Of a DNA stretch of 33,708 bases, positions 22,601 through 32,968 are shown piece by piece. Positions within the stretch are counted from its first letter, which is position 1; every line of letters starts with the position of its first letter. Origin of the DNA: Zelonia costaricensis (taxonomy: Eukaryota > Euglenozoa > Kinetoplastea > Trypanosomatida > Trypanosomatidae); contig JASAOO010003268.1 in assembly GCA_030849075.1 (NCBI GenBank), forward strand, positions 1 through 33,708, given 5' to 3'. The translations under genes and the position numbers were made by a program. The notes under the pieces are model-generated. The model was not told where the DNA came from, did not search any database, and saw only the letters and a list, made by a program, of their open reading frames with translations.

Positions 22601-25600
22601 GGCCGCCCCCGTCCCCGGCCACCTCGCTGCCGCCGCTGCGGCCCACGGCTCGGCGAACACCGAAGTCGCTCATGAGGATGCTGTGCGTGGTGACGGAGTC
22701 GGCGAGGTGCAGGGACCCGGCCTCGCACCACACCAGCGCCGAGCTCGTGTCACCGCGCACGTCGTTCAGCTCGAGGCTCTTCCAGCGGACCCCGACGCAG
22801 TTGGCGGGCAGAGCGAGGGACATGGCCACGCATGTGCTGTGCAGGCGGAAGCGCGACATCGCGGGTGAGATGGGGTTGCTCGCCGCCTCGCAGCCCTGGT
22901 CGGTCAGCAGCATCGAGATGCGGCCCAGCCGCAGGGAGACCGTGAGCTCGCCGCCCGCGCGGGCCTCATCGTCGCCGCCGCTCGCGCACAGATGTGTCGA
23001 CGTCGTCGTCCCTGCCGACGCTGCGGCCGTCACCGGCTTGCCGTCCGTGTCAAGCACCACCTGCCGCACCTGCGACGCCTCCAGAGTGTAGGCGGCGATG
23101 GCGGCCGGGTCGGTACGAGTCAGGTTCTGCCGCAGCAGCCCAACCAGCTGCACGAGGTCCGCCTCCCGCAGCTCTACCGAGACGTCGTCGCTGCGCACAT
23201 CGATGTGCGGTGCCTCGGCCGACTGCGGGTCCAGCGGGGTCTGCATGCTCAGCTCCGCGCACGTCGGCGTGGGCAGCAGTGCGGAGCGCGGCGTGCCCCC
23301 TGCGCCAGCAGCCCCGCCTTTGGCTGGCGACTCCCCGGCCCCCGCACACCACATCCCGACATCGCCGAGCGACACCGACAGCATCTCCTGCCCTTCGTCG
23401 GGGCGCAGGCTGTTCTGCACGGTGAGGCGCCCAAGCGAGGCGCAGAAGCGATGCGAGGCCGCCGCGCGGGGGTCGACGGGCAAGACGACCAGCGTGTCCC
23501 GCACGACGATGCGCATGCCCATGAGCAGCCGCGGGCCCTCGCGTGTAGGGGGCAGAGTGCGGCCGTTGTACAGCGAGCGGTCCGCGAGGCGGCTGATGCG
23601 GGAGAAGAGGCCGCTGGTGAAGTACGTCTTGAAGACCATGACGGTGTGCAGGTCCAGCGTGATGGTGCTGGCCCCCACGTCCAGCTCAAGGGCGCTGGAG
23701 TAGCGCAGCTCCTTCGGGTTGGCCAGCGTGCGCTCCCCGTCCACCTCGGCGAAGAGCGGCATGACGGGGCGGTGCTTGCGGAAGCTGAAGCTGATGTGCG
23801 CGTTCGGGGTTGCGCCGCTGCTAGCGCCGTCTGCCTCGGTGCCGCTGGCGGTGCTGCTGCTGCGGCTGCTTCGAGTGCGGCTCGTCGCTGAGTCGGCCAG
23901 GCGACCGGCGCCGGCTCTGCCACTCCCGGTGCGGCTCGACGACGCCGACGACGGCGCCTTCGATGGCGTCCGGTACGCGAGCAGGGTGAGGTTCGCCGGG
24001 GCGAGGCCGGAGGACTCCAGCACCGCGGCGGACACCTCCCCGACGCGGCCCGAGACGTCCATCGTGACGGCGAACTTCGACAGCTTCACCTCGGCGCCGC
24101 GAAGGCTGGCGGATGCGAAGGGTTTGTCGCGGTCCGCCCCCGGCAGGCGGTTCAGCAGCGTCACCGTGACGGGCCCACGCACGCGCACAAAGACGTCGGC
24201 GACGTGCCGGTTCGGCGCGGTGCACTGCTGCCGCACGATGCTCAGCTGGTAGGCAAGGTCGCTCAGGCGGCTGGCCACACTGACGTAGCGCGGCGTGACA
24301 CCGCCGCCGCCCGTGCTGGGGATCGTGGGCACCAGGTATGCGAGCTCGGGATCGCCCGACTTGGCTGCTGCAGCGGCCGCTGCCGCCGCCACATCCTTAG
24401 CGTCCCCCGGGCCGCCGCCCCCGTTGCGGTCCGTCTTGCCACCGCTGTCCATTGCCGAGAGGAAAAGGTTGACCATGTCCATCACCGTCTCGAGCAGCTC
24501 CACGCACGGCGTGCCAATGCAAACGTTCAGCGCGGCATCGATCGTGAGCGCCACGGCGGTAGGCGCGTCGCCGTCGGTGATGAGCAGGTCGGTGCGAACC
24601 CCGCCGCCCGAGAAGATCGGGAAGGCCGTGTCGCGGGCTGCGACGATGTGCGGCTCCTTCAGCCACAGCACCATCTTCTTGTGGCGGCTGCGCACGGCGA
24701 AAATGGTCTCGGCATTGGCGCACTCCACCCGGAAGGCCGGCAGCGGCACCACCGCGAGCGTGGTCGGGTCGTCGTCGTGCACGTCGAGCCCGAGCTGCTG
24801 CACCAGGAGCTCCAGACGCATCACGGGCAGGTCGGGCCCGGCGGCAGCCTGCTGCTGCTGCTGTTGTTGTGCGGACGAAGAGGGCAGGGCAGGGGCACGC
24901 GCCGCCGTCGGCGACGGTGACACTCGCGGACTCGTGGTGGCGCGTCCCGCGGCCGCGGTGGTGGCGGGGTTGGCCGGAGAAGACGAAGACGGCAGCGCCA
25001 GCACCAGGCTGCCTGGCGGCTCGCCACGCCCAACGCCGCCACTGCTGTTGCCGTCGTCGCCGTTGTTCGTCAGCTCGGGTGTCACCGAGCCGCCACGCAG
25101 CCACTCCGAGTTGGGCCGCGACGGGGCGGGTGGCAGTGGCGCCGCGGCTGCCGCGCCCGAGGGCGACGACGACGATGACGTGCCCAGGCGGGCCAGCCAC
25201 GCGTCCACCATGCTCGTCACGAGGTATGTCTGATGCACCGAGCAGGCCAGTCGCAGCGAGGGCACCTTGAGCCGCAGCACAACAGCCTCGCGTGCGGTAT
25301 TGTTGTCGTCGATGCGCTGCAGCACGTCGGCGGCGATGGAGACCTCGGGCACGACGAGGAAGCCACGCTGCGGCCGCCGCATCGCCCCCTCGACGGTGGT
25401 GAGTTCAAGGTAGAACTTGGAGAAGCTGGCCTTGTGCGGGTAGTAGAAGAGCGCTTCTTCCTTCGCCGCCGACGACGTCGTCGCCGCAAGGGCAGAGCCG
25501 TCCGCGCCGCCCCCCGCCGCCGCCGCAGCAGCAGCAGACGTGGGCCTGCCGCCGCTCGTGATGGCGGCGGCCGCCGCGAGCCGGCGCTTCTTCTCCGCTT

Positions 25601-28322
25601 CTGAGAGAGGCCGCGCCTGGAAGCGCACGCGGCCGAGCGACAGGCACAGTGCCGGCTCGCTGGCTCTCGCGGTGAGGCTCTTGGGCAGGATGAGCACGGG
25701 GGCCGAGGCGTCCACGGTCACGTAGAGGCCCTTCGCCTTGGACATTGCGGTCCGAACCTCCTGTGTTGCCGCGGAGCCGACGGCCGAGGCGGCCTGCCGC
25801 GTCGACTCCGCGAAACCCGAAACGTCCACACCGACCGGCGGGGTGAAGAAGCGGACGAGCTGCTCGATGGTGCGCGGGTCCGCGACGATGCGGAGCGGCA
25901 GCAGCTGCACCTTGATAGCCGCGTCCACATTTGTGTCCGGCAGCGGCTGCTCTACAGGATTCAGGAAGCCCGTGACGCTGAACAGCGGCGTCGCGTAGTC
26001 GGGCGGCGTCAGCGGCCTACCTTCGTCACTACCGCTCGACTCCCGCGCGCCGGCTGGTGCGGCAGGCGCGGCGTCGCCGTGTGTGTCGTTGCCGTCCACG
26101 TCCATCACGTCCTGAATAGTAGGGGCTTCGGGCGAGGGCTGCTTGCCGCTGTCGACGTCGGTCAGCGAGCGCACCGACACCTTCACACCGGTCGGGCTCG
26201 ACTTGCTGGCGCGGCGGTCCACTTGCACGCCCTCGATGAGGTACGGCACCAAATTCGCGCAGCCTCCTGCGGCCGGCAGCGGCAGCGACGACGACGAGCG
26301 CACGCTAGCCGATGTTGAAGGGCTGAGGGAGCTGCCTGGTGAGGAGACCGGGTTGGCCAGCGTGAGGTTCTGCGTTCGGAAGAAGAAGAGAAGGGAGTTG
26401 GGCTTGTTGTAGGAGGCGACGCCGCCGCGCAGCTGGAAGAGCTTGAGGGTGATGGACTCGCCCCTCTCCGTGTCAATGCGGTAGCTCGTGAGGGGGAGGT
26501 CAAAGCTGGCGCGCAGCCAGCAGTACGAGGGCGGCAGGCTGCTGCTGCCACCCTCATCGCCGCCCCCGATGCCGCCGCCGAGCTCGGCCGCTGCCCCACG
26601 GTCCGCCTCCACGTCCGCGCTGCTGATGCCGTACTCGAGCTCAATTGACTGGAAGAGCTTCTCGTCAGCCTCGATTTCACGCGTCGTTTCGCTCTGCGCG
26701 GCGTCGGCGCCGCCGCTGCTGGCGCTTGACGACCCGGTGAGCCACGACAACCAGCCGCGCTTCACCTGCTTCTCCGGCTGCTGCTGCTGCTGCTGCGCAC
26801 TCGCCTGCTGCTGCTTCGCCATCTCTTCCGCCTTGCGGATTTCGTTGTCCTTGCGCTTGAGCTGGATCTCGCTTGCGATGTGCGCGTACACGGACTTGCG
26901 GGCTGCCTTCATGTCCTCGGTGGTCATGAACCGAGTCGCAAACTTGTAGGCCGCCTTCTTCGCCGGTGACATGGGGGTCTGCCGCACCACGTCGCGGTAG
27001 AGCGCCTGGTAGCTCGGTTTGCACGCCTCCGACACACGGGCCAGCAGCCGCTCTCGCTTCGGCTCCGCCAGCACGGTGCGCACGGCGCGAATCGTGTAGC
27101 GCCACCACGCCTGCGCGTTCCCCATGACCGGCACTCGCGGGCGGCCACGCTGCAGCTGCGACACCTCCGCCTGGTTCGTGAAGCGCGTCACCGTCTCTAG
27201 CAGCTTCGTGTACTGCGCGCGGGTCAGGTTCGCCATCACGTACTGCAGCTTCACGGCGACGTCGGCGAACGGGGTGTCGAGCAGCTGGCGCACAAAGAGC
27301 TTGAACACCACCTTGGCATCGACGCTACCCGAGACGGGGCCGAGCAGGGTGGACATGGCCACGTTGCCGTCCCGCACGCGCTGCCGCATGCGGTGGTACC
27401 ACTGCTGCCAGTCGTCTATCTGCGAGAGCCAGGTGCGCCCCAGCGCGGCGTTGGCGCGCACGCGGGTTGGGTCGTCGCAGTACACCTGCAAGTCGTTGAA
27501 GACCAGCCGCTTCCACATGCGCTGCAGCCCAGACGGGTCCGTGAACATTGCCTGCCCCGTCGCCTCGTTCATGGTGAGCAGCTGCACGCCGCCCAGCACG
27601 GCGCCCAGCACCGTCTCGGTGGCGGCGTCCTCGTAGCGGATGTGCACCGTGTCCACCTTCACAATGACGTTGTTGATGACCAGCTCGCCGAGCCGCGAGA
27701 AGAACCCGCCGCCGCCGCTGCCGCCCTTCTGCGCCGCCGCAGCCGCGTCGTTGCCGTCGGTCGCGGCGGTGGCGTTGCTGTGGCCTGCCTGCTGCTGCTG
27801 CTCCGCCTCCTCGCGCAGCCGCTTGCGCTCCGCCTCGTACGCATCGAGCTCCTTGGCCTTGCCCGCCGCGGCGGCAGCCAGCTTCTCTGCCTTCACGTTG
27901 CGCACGGCGCCTGTCGCGTCAGCCGCCGCTGTGCCATCGGCGTTGTCGAAGTTGGCCGGGTTGGCGCCGATGAGGGTGAGCAGCACCTCGCCCACCTCCA
28001 CGACGACCGGCTCAGAGCGGAGACGCTTGATGGGGATGCTCAGAGACACGTTCTTGCAGATACCGCGGCACGTCTTGATAGGAAGACGCGGTGGTGCCTT
28101 GGGTTTCGTCTTGGGGGATGTGGGGCTGCCGGCGTCATCGCTGCCTGCCTCTCCCGCCGCGGCGGTGTTCAGCAGCGCGTCGAGCGCCTCGGGCCGCAGC
28201 ACCAGATCATGCAGCGCCGCCTTGCCGCTCCAGATGTTGATCTTGAGCTGATCCTCGTTGATGTTCTCCACGTACTGGGAGAGATACGGCACCAGCAGGG
28301 CCGCGATGTACTTCTCCAGCAT
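11262..28322 (-). CDS. VPS13: VPS13-family bridge-like lipid transfer protein, 5686 aa
   Basis: A giant chorein/VPS13 protein. VPS13 proteins form a long hydrophobic groove that moves phospholipids in bulk between membranes at contact sites. Domains by recognition: chorein_N at 1-120 (starts MLEKYIAALLVPYLSQYVEN) with a low-complexity insert near 52-78; VPS13-typical VINNVIVKVDTVHIRYED near 210-230; a long repeating beta-groove body to about 4000, with many disordered inserts; a CxxC-x17-CxxC motif at 3643-3667; polyGln at 3898-3907; a VPS13 adaptor-binding domain at about 4010-4830 with repeat asparagines N4024, N4153, N4295, N4434 and N4635; VPS13_C helices at about 4990-5195; then DysF units at 5205-5295 and 5592-5676. 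I could not identify the usual C-terminal PH domain. The 17 kb frame has no stop or frameshift. The length exceeds most VPS13 proteins because of Ala/Ser/Gly inserts. The start is the first ATG after a strong splice acceptor; the stop is TAG. Confidence 0.95.
11295..11549 (-). other. Second DysF (dysferlin-type) domain of the VPS13 protein
   Basis: Residues 5592-5676. It shows an N-half core IYEFEKK...LGWG...GWQD, then the C-half signature: GWVW (W5639, W5641), DW (W5645), DGWSM (W5655) and an Arg-rich RRRMW (W5670) close to the protein end. This spacing of Trp and Arg is characteristic of dysferlin/Pex23/TECPR/Spo73 DysF domains. Confidence 0.75.
12438..12710 (-). other. First DysF (dysferlin-type) domain of the VPS13 protein
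   Basis: Residues 5205-5295, directly after the VPS13_C helices. N-half: VYQYQR, W5218, GPEWYP (W5232). C-half: DRW (W5254), LGWTFS (W5266) and VRVRRMRW (W5291). It is separated from the second unit by about 300 residues of Ser/Ala/Gly-rich linker. Confidence 0.7.
14000..16300 (-). other. VPS13 adaptor-binding (VAB / SHR-BD) region
   Basis: Residues about 4010-4830. Repeated beta modules begin with a hydrophobic strand containing an invariant Asn followed by a polar turn: CFENRLGCSL, LRNKLPYRI, VLLNHSPIPL, VIVNRSHLPL and LLLNRTDYAI; LLLNLAVATL near 4757 may be a sixth or the start of the next element. The family's VAB domain has six such repeats, each with a conserved Asn, and recruits organelle-specific adaptors through short Pro-containing motifs. 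Confidence 0.7.
16602..16631 (-). repeat. In-frame CAG repeat coding polyGln (10)
   Basis: Ten glutamine codons (nine CAG, one CAA) within the VPS13-like gene, preceded by an Ala run. Shorter Gln tracts occur in the same gene near 26780-26800 and 24851-24869. Confidence 0.9.
17322..17396 (-). other. Four-cysteine zinc-ribbon-like motif inside VPS13
   Basis: C3643-x2-C3646-x17-C3664-x2-C3667, with an extra Cys at 3668 followed by GHDH. The flanking text (GECEHCG and LCYKCC) looks like a small zinc ribbon or knuckle inserted in the groove body. Metal binding is inferred from spacing only. Confidence 0.55.
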
Positions 28323-28330
28323 GTTGGCAG

Positions 28331-28362
28331 CTCACACAGAGAGATAGAGAGAGAAACAAAGG
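28331..28362 (-). promoter_or_regulatory. Trans-splice acceptor of the VPS13-like gene
   Basis: On the minus strand a TC-rich tract (28339-28362) is followed by GTGTGAG and then CTGCCAAC-ATG. Splicing at this AG would leave an 8-base native 5' UTR. An earlier AG upstream within CCAGTCC would give about 35 bases, also with no ATG. Confidence 0.55.
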
Positions 28363-28583
28363 ACTGGAAAAGCAGCTTACACGGGAAGACTGCGCAATGC
28401 CGGCGAGGAGAGACGGTGCGAGACGGCGCACGCACAGGCACGCGCACAAATCAAGCACAGCCAGGGGAAGAGAGGGAGGGGGAGGGGAAGCCCACAGGGA
28501 AAAGAAGATCTGCTGGACCTGCGTTGCGCCTGAGAAAGCGGGCGAAACAAAGGGAGCACGCACACACACGCGCGCCACTGGTC

Positions 28584-28609
28584 GTGCGATAGCGCCGTGC
28601 GATAGCGCC
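28584..28609. repeat. 13-base tandem duplication
   Basis: Two exact adjacent copies of GTGCGATAGCGCC. It is short and isolated, probably a replication-slippage product. Confidence 0.85.
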
Positions 28610-29486
28610 GGAGAAGTGGACAGGAAATTCAGGAAGAAAAACGGAAGGTGGCGCCCGGTTGACGGCTTTGACGCCAACGAAGTCGAAGGGGCAAGGATGC
28701 AGGACACCACAAGAGGAAGGGTAGGAGCACAGGGAGGAGGGAAGCGGCAGCTCTGGAGGCGCCGCGCAGGGCAGAAGCAAACGCAGACGCAACCACACGC
28801 ACACGCACAAACACACCAGCACCCGATCAGGCGTCAACACGCTGAGAAAGAAAAGTAGATATAGATGGAGTCTGAGAGAGCGGGGGAAAGAAGCGCCGGT
28901 GAGGGGAGGGGGAGGGGACAACGAGAAACAAGAAGGGCGCGCGTCAGAGGAGACTGGAACAGCAGAGAAGACGACCCTCACAGACCAGGCCAGAAGGAGC
29001 CAAGTACGGACACGAGCAATCACACACAGGGGAGGGGGAAGGGGGGCAGCAGCAGCGCCAGCCAAGCGTGTTCGCCGCAGCACAAGCTAAGAAAAGGCCA
29101 CAAAACTAAACCACGTCGACAGGAAACTCAGAAACAGAGAAGGGAAAAAAGAGAAGAAAAGGCGCAGTATCGACGATCGAGCGGAATACTCAAAGAGAAA
29201 TAGGGTGCACGGATCACTTGTGCGTGTCTGTCGGTCGGTCTTCGCGTGTCTGCGCACGTCACGGCCGTGGATGGAGTCAGAAGAGAGAGCGAGAGAGAGA
29301 GAGAGAAACACAAGCGAGCAATCTGTTGTGACGCCTTCCTGTGCACCACGCCACGAACTGCACACGCACAAGCGAGTTCACGCCAAAAGAGGTCGAGAGA
29401 GAGGAGAGGCGAGGAGATGGGAAACAGAGCACCAACACGGCACCCACCACACACGGCTTAGTCCACGATACACACCGCAGCTCGAA

Positions 29487-29495
29487 TGTGAGTGT

Positions 29496-29529
<34 letters not shown>
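29487..29529. repeat. TG dinucleotide microsatellite
   Basis: A TG run of about 20 units on the plus strand with a few interruptions (GA, TT), in the chitinase-VPS13 spacer. Confidence 0.9.
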
Positions 29530-29862
29530 TGATGTTTGTTTCTTCGAGGAGGATGTTTGTGCGTGTGTTCGCCAACACTTTTTTTTAGAAGTGATGAGCT
29601 AGTCGAACGACGGAGGGACAAATGAGAGGAGACGAGAAAGAGAAGCCGGAAAAGACCGCGCAACACAACCAAGATGAAGACACAAGCAACGTGCACGCAC
29701 GCAGAGACGCAGAGAGAGACGCACTCGCTCACAGACGCACACGCGCGCGAATGCACGATGAGGTGGGCAGATGGTACTCGAGCACGTCGCCGACGGTGAT
29801 GTGGCCTCTCTCGCAGATTCCTTCGCCCCCTTTCTGTGGCTTTCAAAATAGCGTGTGCGAGG

Positions 29863-29895
29863 CTGTGTGTGTGTGTGTGTGTGTGTGAGTGTGTG
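29863..29895. repeat. GT dinucleotide microsatellite
   Basis: A GT run on the plus strand with one GA interruption, followed by imperfect GT-rich sequence to about 29925. Confidence 0.88.
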
Positions 29896-30307
29896 GTTGT
29901 GTTTGTGTTTAAGTGTGTGCAGACCGGTCAACACAAAGAATGTGTGCGCGGCTTGCTCCTCCGTCAGTCGGGGGACTGCCGCGGAATGACACGAACACTC
30001 AGACGCACACAGACACACTCGAAACGTCTTTCCACGGCGCACACACGCACACGCAGGTGCGGTCCTCCGACTTGGGGAAAAAGGGGGGGGGTGCAGCCTT
30101 GTCAACGACGAGGCTACACGCACACAGCGGAGGAGGCGTCAACGGGGCGGCGAACGGCCAAAGCGACTCCACGGACGGAGGCTTGTAAAGGAAAGGATGA
30201 CGGGCGGAGTAGGAGGGGGACTGCGTGCAGTTGCAGCGGCTACACAACACGGAGAGATGCAAAACAGAATGTGCGTGTACGTGTGTGGGTGTACTGCGGA
30301 ATGCAGT

Positions 30308-30321
30308 GGGGGGGGGGGGGG
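30308..30321. repeat. Homopolymeric G run (14)
   Basis: Fourteen consecutive G on the plus strand, the longest homopolymer in the window; a C run in the chitinase 3' UTR RNA. Confidence 0.92.
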
Positions 30322-30789
30322 AAGCGGGTGGATGGGGGAGCGCAAGAGGAGGTGGATGGGAGGGGTAGACGAGACGGCGGTGTATAACGCAACTGTGTGT
30401 GGTGGGTGGGGAGGGGCGTGAATAAAGTGCGGAGGAGGGGGGAGGGGATGTGTGGTGGACCGCACTGCGGGGTGGGGGTCGACTCCTGTGACTGCAGCGC
30501 CGCCGAACGCGGTAGCACAAGAGAGAGAAGACAAGAGAGACGAAGGATGGCGAAAGCGGACGCCGCAGAGAGCCACGGTGTGTGGGTGTGGGTGGGCTGC
30601 GCGCAGGCGGGAGCACACGTCACACACACACGCGCACACAAACACGAGCAGCGGGGCTTCTTTACACGAAAAAAGGGGGAGAGGTCGCGTGCACTCGACA
30701 GGGGAGGGGAGAAGCAGGTCAATAAGAGGGAAGGTCGGTAACAGGGGTGAGGCGGTGTGGAGCGGGTGGAGGAAGGTGGGAGGGAGGGC

Positions 30790-31075
30790 CGCAGTAGCCT
30801 CGCTGGCAATCACTAGACGAGATGACGGGTGGGAGAAGCCCGCCTACGGGTGGCGTGTCCGCACGGTGAAGCTGTGCGTAATGCAAGACTGACGCAGAAC
30901 ACAAGGCAAGAGGTGTGGGTGTTCCAGCAAGGTATGAAAGGGCGAAGGGGGAAAGCGCAGGTGGTAGCGGAGTTCGCATGCGTCGCATCCCAGAGGGCGC
31001 AGACGACTTCTGTGGGGGTCAGCCACCCCGGGACTAGCTGCCACATCATGTGTGTGACGCGATGGCGATATACGA
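30790..31075 (-). mobile_element. Probable SIDER-type degenerate retroposon
   Basis: Read on the minus strand, this block has a composition unlike the surrounding repeats and carries segments I recognise as SIDER2-like: GATGTGGCAGC, GGGGTGGCTGACCCCCACAG, then CTGCGCCCTCTGGGATGCGACGC and a pyrimidine-rich tail. SIDERs are short, truncated relatives of ingi/DIRE retroposons, usually about 0.5 kb, found mostly in Leishmania 3' UTRs in sense orientation, where they affect mRNA stability or translation. The position (about 390 bases after the chitinase stop) and sense orientation fit. The recognition is from memory and the limits are approximate; the element may extend on both sides. Confidence 0.5.
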
Positions 31076-31462
31076 GTTGGCTAAACGATGCTAAGACGTT
31101 GAGCTGCGTGACTCGTGGCAGCTGCAGCCTGGAAAGACGCCCTCACCGCTGCCTGCTCCACCATGTTCACTTTCCGGCACGCTAAGGTGTGCATTTCGTG
31201 TTGGTTTCTTTCCGATTGCTCTCTGTGTATGGCCGCCACTTGCATGACCACACACACACACACAGACGCAGAGATGCATGCACATCTTGTGGGTGCCCCG
31301 CAGAGGACGCGCTGCGACGCACAGCGGATCGCACGAGTGCGCGAGAGGGGAGGCACGTCATCTCGGGTGGAGGCGACGTCCGTCGACGGGGCAGGAGGGG
31401 GGGCACAGAGCGAGAAGATGGAGGAAGAGGCGGCACGGCGCACTCGCAGGAGACGCCCTCAC
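31076..31462. other. Proximal chitinase 3' UTR
   Basis: About 390 bases between the chitinase stop codon and the SIDER-like block. It has a short CA run at 31248-31263 and otherwise mixed sequence, possibly including the 5' part of the retroposon. No gene is seen. Confidence 0.5.
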
Positions 31463-32761
31463 TCACAGGTCGCCTTCGCCCTCCTCAGGTGGCGCGGCCC
31501 GCCCCTGACCCGGCGGCGCCGACGAGTCTGTTGGGCCAGCGCCGCGGCCCGGCAGCTGCCCCCACACGGCGAGCTGCTCCCGCACCGCCGTCATCAGGGA
31601 CATGGGCGACGAGCCAGCTGGCACGTCCTGGCCGAGCTCCCAGATCATGATGCCAGATATGTTGGCGTCGCGTGCCAGCCGCATCTTGCGGCGCACGTCG
31701 TCGAAGCCGTTGAAGGCGTACCCGCCGTACTCGCTCAGCGCCCGCAGCTCTGGTCCACCGACCCGCCACTCCGGGTGCAGCTTACGTGCCCACTGCTCGA
31801 TGAACACCCACAGGTGCCCATACGTCTCCGGCCCCAGCCGCATGTCCTCGCGGTGGCGACCATAAAAGGGGATGCCGAGTGTGAGCTTCCCGCGCTGGTC
31901 CGGCGCCCTGCCACCTCGCGCCGTGGTGTCCGGGGACTCGCTGCTGAAGCCCCGGAGCATGTTTTCGCCCAGCACCGAGGCGGCGTAGGCGACGGAGCTG
32001 TGCGGTCCGCCGTCGCCGACGACGTGGTCGTAGGCCATCCAGTGCACGTAGTCCAGCGCCGCCAGCACCCGCGTGGAGCGCAGCAGCCCGGGAATACTGG
32101 GGTGCGGGTGGAGGGCCATGGACAGGGCGATGCGACGCTGCTGACTGCGGTGGCGGCGCTCCCCAATCGGTCCCGCCGCCGCATTCCCCGCGGCGACGGA
32201 GCTGTAGCCGAGCGCGGAGCGGAGCTCCACCAGCAGGCGACCGAGCTGCAGCCACTCCGTCGTGGACCCCGGGTATTCCCAGTTGATGTCGATGCCGTCC
32301 AGCTGGCGTGCCAGCACCACCGCGTTCACCTCGTCGATGAAGGCCAGGCGACGCCGCCCGTCACTCGCGACCAGACCCGCAAACCCCGCGCTGCGGCCCC
32401 CGCCGCCGAGGCAGAGCATCAGCTTCACGCCGTATTGATCCGCCAGGCTGCGGATCTGGCGCCACTCAGCCATGGCGGGAAGTCGGTCGTCGACGTGCGT
32501 CAGACGCAGCGTGGCGGGGTCGACCTCGGCGCTGAAGAAGATGAGGTGCGTGAGGCCTGCGCGAAAGACCGCCTCGTAGTCGAAGCGGGCCTGCCGGTAC
32601 TCGGGAAGGTACCCGAAGACGGTGAAGGGCGGCGGTGGCGGCGGGCTGTCCGCGCCAGCCGCCGCAGCGGCGCGCACGGCGGTTGCGTGTGGTGCGCTCA
32701 GCAAGACGACGGTCACGACGCAGACCAGCACGAGCGACGGGCTCGGCAAGAGGGGTGCCAT
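31463..32761 (-). CDS. Secreted GH18 chitinase (432 aa)
   Basis: Glycoside hydrolase family 18 chitinase, which cleaves beta-1,4 bonds between N-acetylglucosamine units. Residues 1-28 form a signal peptide (hydrophobic core VLVCVVTVVLL), followed by an Ala and Pro linker. The catalytic barrel starts at FTVFGYLPEYR (46-56). Visible GH18 landmarks: LMLCLGGGG (114-122, the SxGG strand with Cys for Ser), the catalytic block D155-G-I-D158-I-N160-W-E162 with proton donor Glu162, MAYD (242-245), LGIPFYG (295-301) and the closing strand IMIWELGQD with W374. The usual third Asp of DxxDxDxE is Asn160. The C-terminal 25 residues are Gly/Pro-rich. Leishmania chitinases are secreted and linked to passage through the sand fly gut chitin barrier. 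The start is the first ATG after the candidate splice site and gives a good signal peptide; the stop is TGA. Confidence 0.93.
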   Translation of the reverse strand: MAPLLPSPSLVLVCVVTVVLLSAPHATAVRAAAAAGADSPPPPPPFTVFGYLPEYRQARFDYEAVFRAGLTHLIFFSAEVDPATLRLTHVDDRLPAMAEWRQIRSLADQYGVKLMLCLGGGGRSAGFAGLVASDGRRRLAFIDEVNAVVLARQLDGIDINWEYPGSTTEWLQLGRLLVELRSALGYSSVAAGNAAAGPIGERRHRSQQRRIALSMALHPHPSIPGLLRSTRVLAALDYVHWMAYDHVVGDGGPHSSVAYAASVLGENMLRGFSSESPDTTARGGRAPDQRGKLTLGIPFYGRHREDMRLGPETYGHLWVFIEQWARKLHPEWRVGGPELRALSEYGGYAFNGFDDVRRKMRLARDANISGIMIWELGQDVPAGSSPMSLMTAVREQLAVWGQLPGRGAGPTDSSAPPGQGRAAPPEEGEGDL

Positions 32762-32903
32762 GATGAAGTCGAAGCAGAGGTGGGGGCTGTGCCTGGGTGC
32801 TGCGGTGGTCACGCTCACGGCACGCACTTGGTGATGCAGGATTTGAGTCTCGACGACGCGGTGCGTGGCTGTGGTCGCACCTCGAAGACCGCGGGAGGGG
32901 CGG

Positions 32904-32968
32904 CTAGGTGTGGTGAACGAGGAGGGGGCGCGCCAGGCCGTCAGCGGGGAGGAGGGGGGAGAGGTGGG
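32904..32968 (-). promoter_or_regulatory. Candidate trans-splice acceptor of chitinase
   Basis: On the minus strand C/T-rich tracts (32946-32968 and 32919-32929) precede CACCTAG. SL addition at this AG would give a native leader of about 142 bases without an ATG before 32761. Another AG lies about 15 bases further downstream, so the exact site is uncertain. Confidence 0.4.

Larger units (their letters stand above)
28363..30789. other. Non-coding spacer between chitinase and VPS13
   Basis: No gene is supported. It contains purine-rich plus-strand blocks, an exact 13-base tandem duplication (28584-28609), a GA run near 29281-29307, GT microsatellites at 29487-29529 and 29863-29895, and a 14-base G run at 30308-30321. 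It is expected to hold the distal chitinase 3' UTR and the region from which the VPS13 mRNA leader is spliced. Confidence 0.6.

Noticed and set aside
31463..32761. Reading the chitinase as a pseudogene because of Asn160
   Set aside because: The frame is intact, the signal peptide and other catalytic landmarks are kept, and the proton-donor Glu162 is present.
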